From positions 20,151-84,150 of the forward strand of contig JACCWJ010000049.1 of the NCBI GenBank assembly GCA_013697705.1: a stretch of 64,000 bases of DNA, written 5' to 3'. The notes under the pieces are model-generated. The model made no database searches, was not told the DNA's origin, and worked only from the letters and a program-made list of their open reading frames with translations. This DNA comes from Gammaproteobacteria bacterium. GTDB lineage: Bacteria; Pseudomonadota; Gammaproteobacteria; UBA6002. A program made the position numbers and the translations under genes. Positions 63,882 through 64,000 of the stretch are shown here, in pieces. The number at the start of each line of letters is the position of its first letter. The first letter of the stretch is position 1.

Positions 63882-64000
63882 TGACCCCCACATTTTAGAC
63901 CAGCAAAGAAATAAATTTTGAGAGATAATAGCCTCTAACCGGAGGTAAAAATGGCAAAGAACAAGAAGTGGTCGGCAGTAGCAAAATTTGAAATTGCATT
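63882..64000 (+). mobile_element. Left end of an insertion sequence (IS3-like)
   Basis: Starts probably at TGACCCCCACATTTTAGACC (63882), a plausible terminal inverted repeat beginning with TG, then a short leader and a transposase gene at 63951 with GGAGG upstream. The element runs out of the window, so the right end and target duplication cannot be seen. Confidence 0.55.
63951..64000 (+). CDS. IS transposase OrfA start (cut by window edge)
   Basis: Sixteen codons are visible, MAKNKKWSAVAKFEIA, preceded by CCGGAGGTAAAA. The start resembles OrfA proteins of IS3-type elements (basic, W-S-x-x-x-K-F). The rest lies outside the window, so the family is tentative. Confidence 0.55.
   Translation, partial: MAKNKKWSAVAKFEIA

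Overview
The window looks like a gammaproteobacterial chromosome of the order Legionellales (Legionella or a relative). This is inferred from the AT-rich composition, the style of the malate dehydrogenase, AsmA and TrmB proteins, and the gene content; no 16S or other marker is present to prove it. About 11.7 kb of ordinary core chromosome is followed by about 52 kb of accessory DNA that starts exactly at a tRNA-Phe gene.

Core part (1-11.7 kb): tilS (cut by the left edge) and accA; a ZIP-type metal transporter; an mdh-cysQ-nudE run; hemW; a secreted protein with a chorismate-mutase-like helical core; trmB; a large AsmA protein; mutY; yggX; then tRNA-Phe with its own promoter.

Island 1 (11680-19955): an 8.3-kb P4-like integrative element bounded by a 48-bp direct repeat of the 3' part of tRNA-Phe. 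It carries two membrane-protein cargo genes (DUF805, DUF817), a primase-helicase, an AlpA-like regulator, an unknown protein, a tyrosine integrase and a BRO-domain protein. Paired 8-bp repeats that look like integrase arm sites lie just inside both ends. A different 8-bp doublet with the same geometry lies just outside the right end, so the right repeat probably also served as the left end of a second, tandem element whose far end is outside the window.

Second accessory region (20 kb to the right edge): a 2OG-Fe(II) oxygenase-like protein and a decayed TraA-type relaxase, then a long metal-resistance region. One leftward operon combines a multicopper oxidase fused to a CopB barrel with phosphoketolase and acetate kinase. 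A rightward operon has a P2-type cation ATPase and CusCBA efflux genes. A second leftward operon has a lycopene-cyclase-domain protein, a broken EamA transporter, a beta-CASP metallohydrolase, an AMP/thymidine phosphorylase and PRPP synthase. Then come two P1B ATPases (one CPC with YHS domains, one with an unusual CPD motif), several tiny membrane proteins, universal stress proteins, a Cys-rich copper-storage-type protein, membrane proteases (S2P, HtpX with LemA), an ABC1 kinase and a YeeE/YedE pair.

The probable logic is that copper or silver is pumped out, oxidised and stored, while a Fe-S-independent phosphoketolase/acetate-kinase route, perhaps fed by nucleotide-derived pentoses, keeps ATP production going. 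The region is also visibly eroding: metK, ABC1, EamA and relaxase copies carry frameshifts, and fragments of DUF2231, DUF1003, a beta-CASP gene and a P-type ATPase remain. An insertion sequence begins at the right edge.
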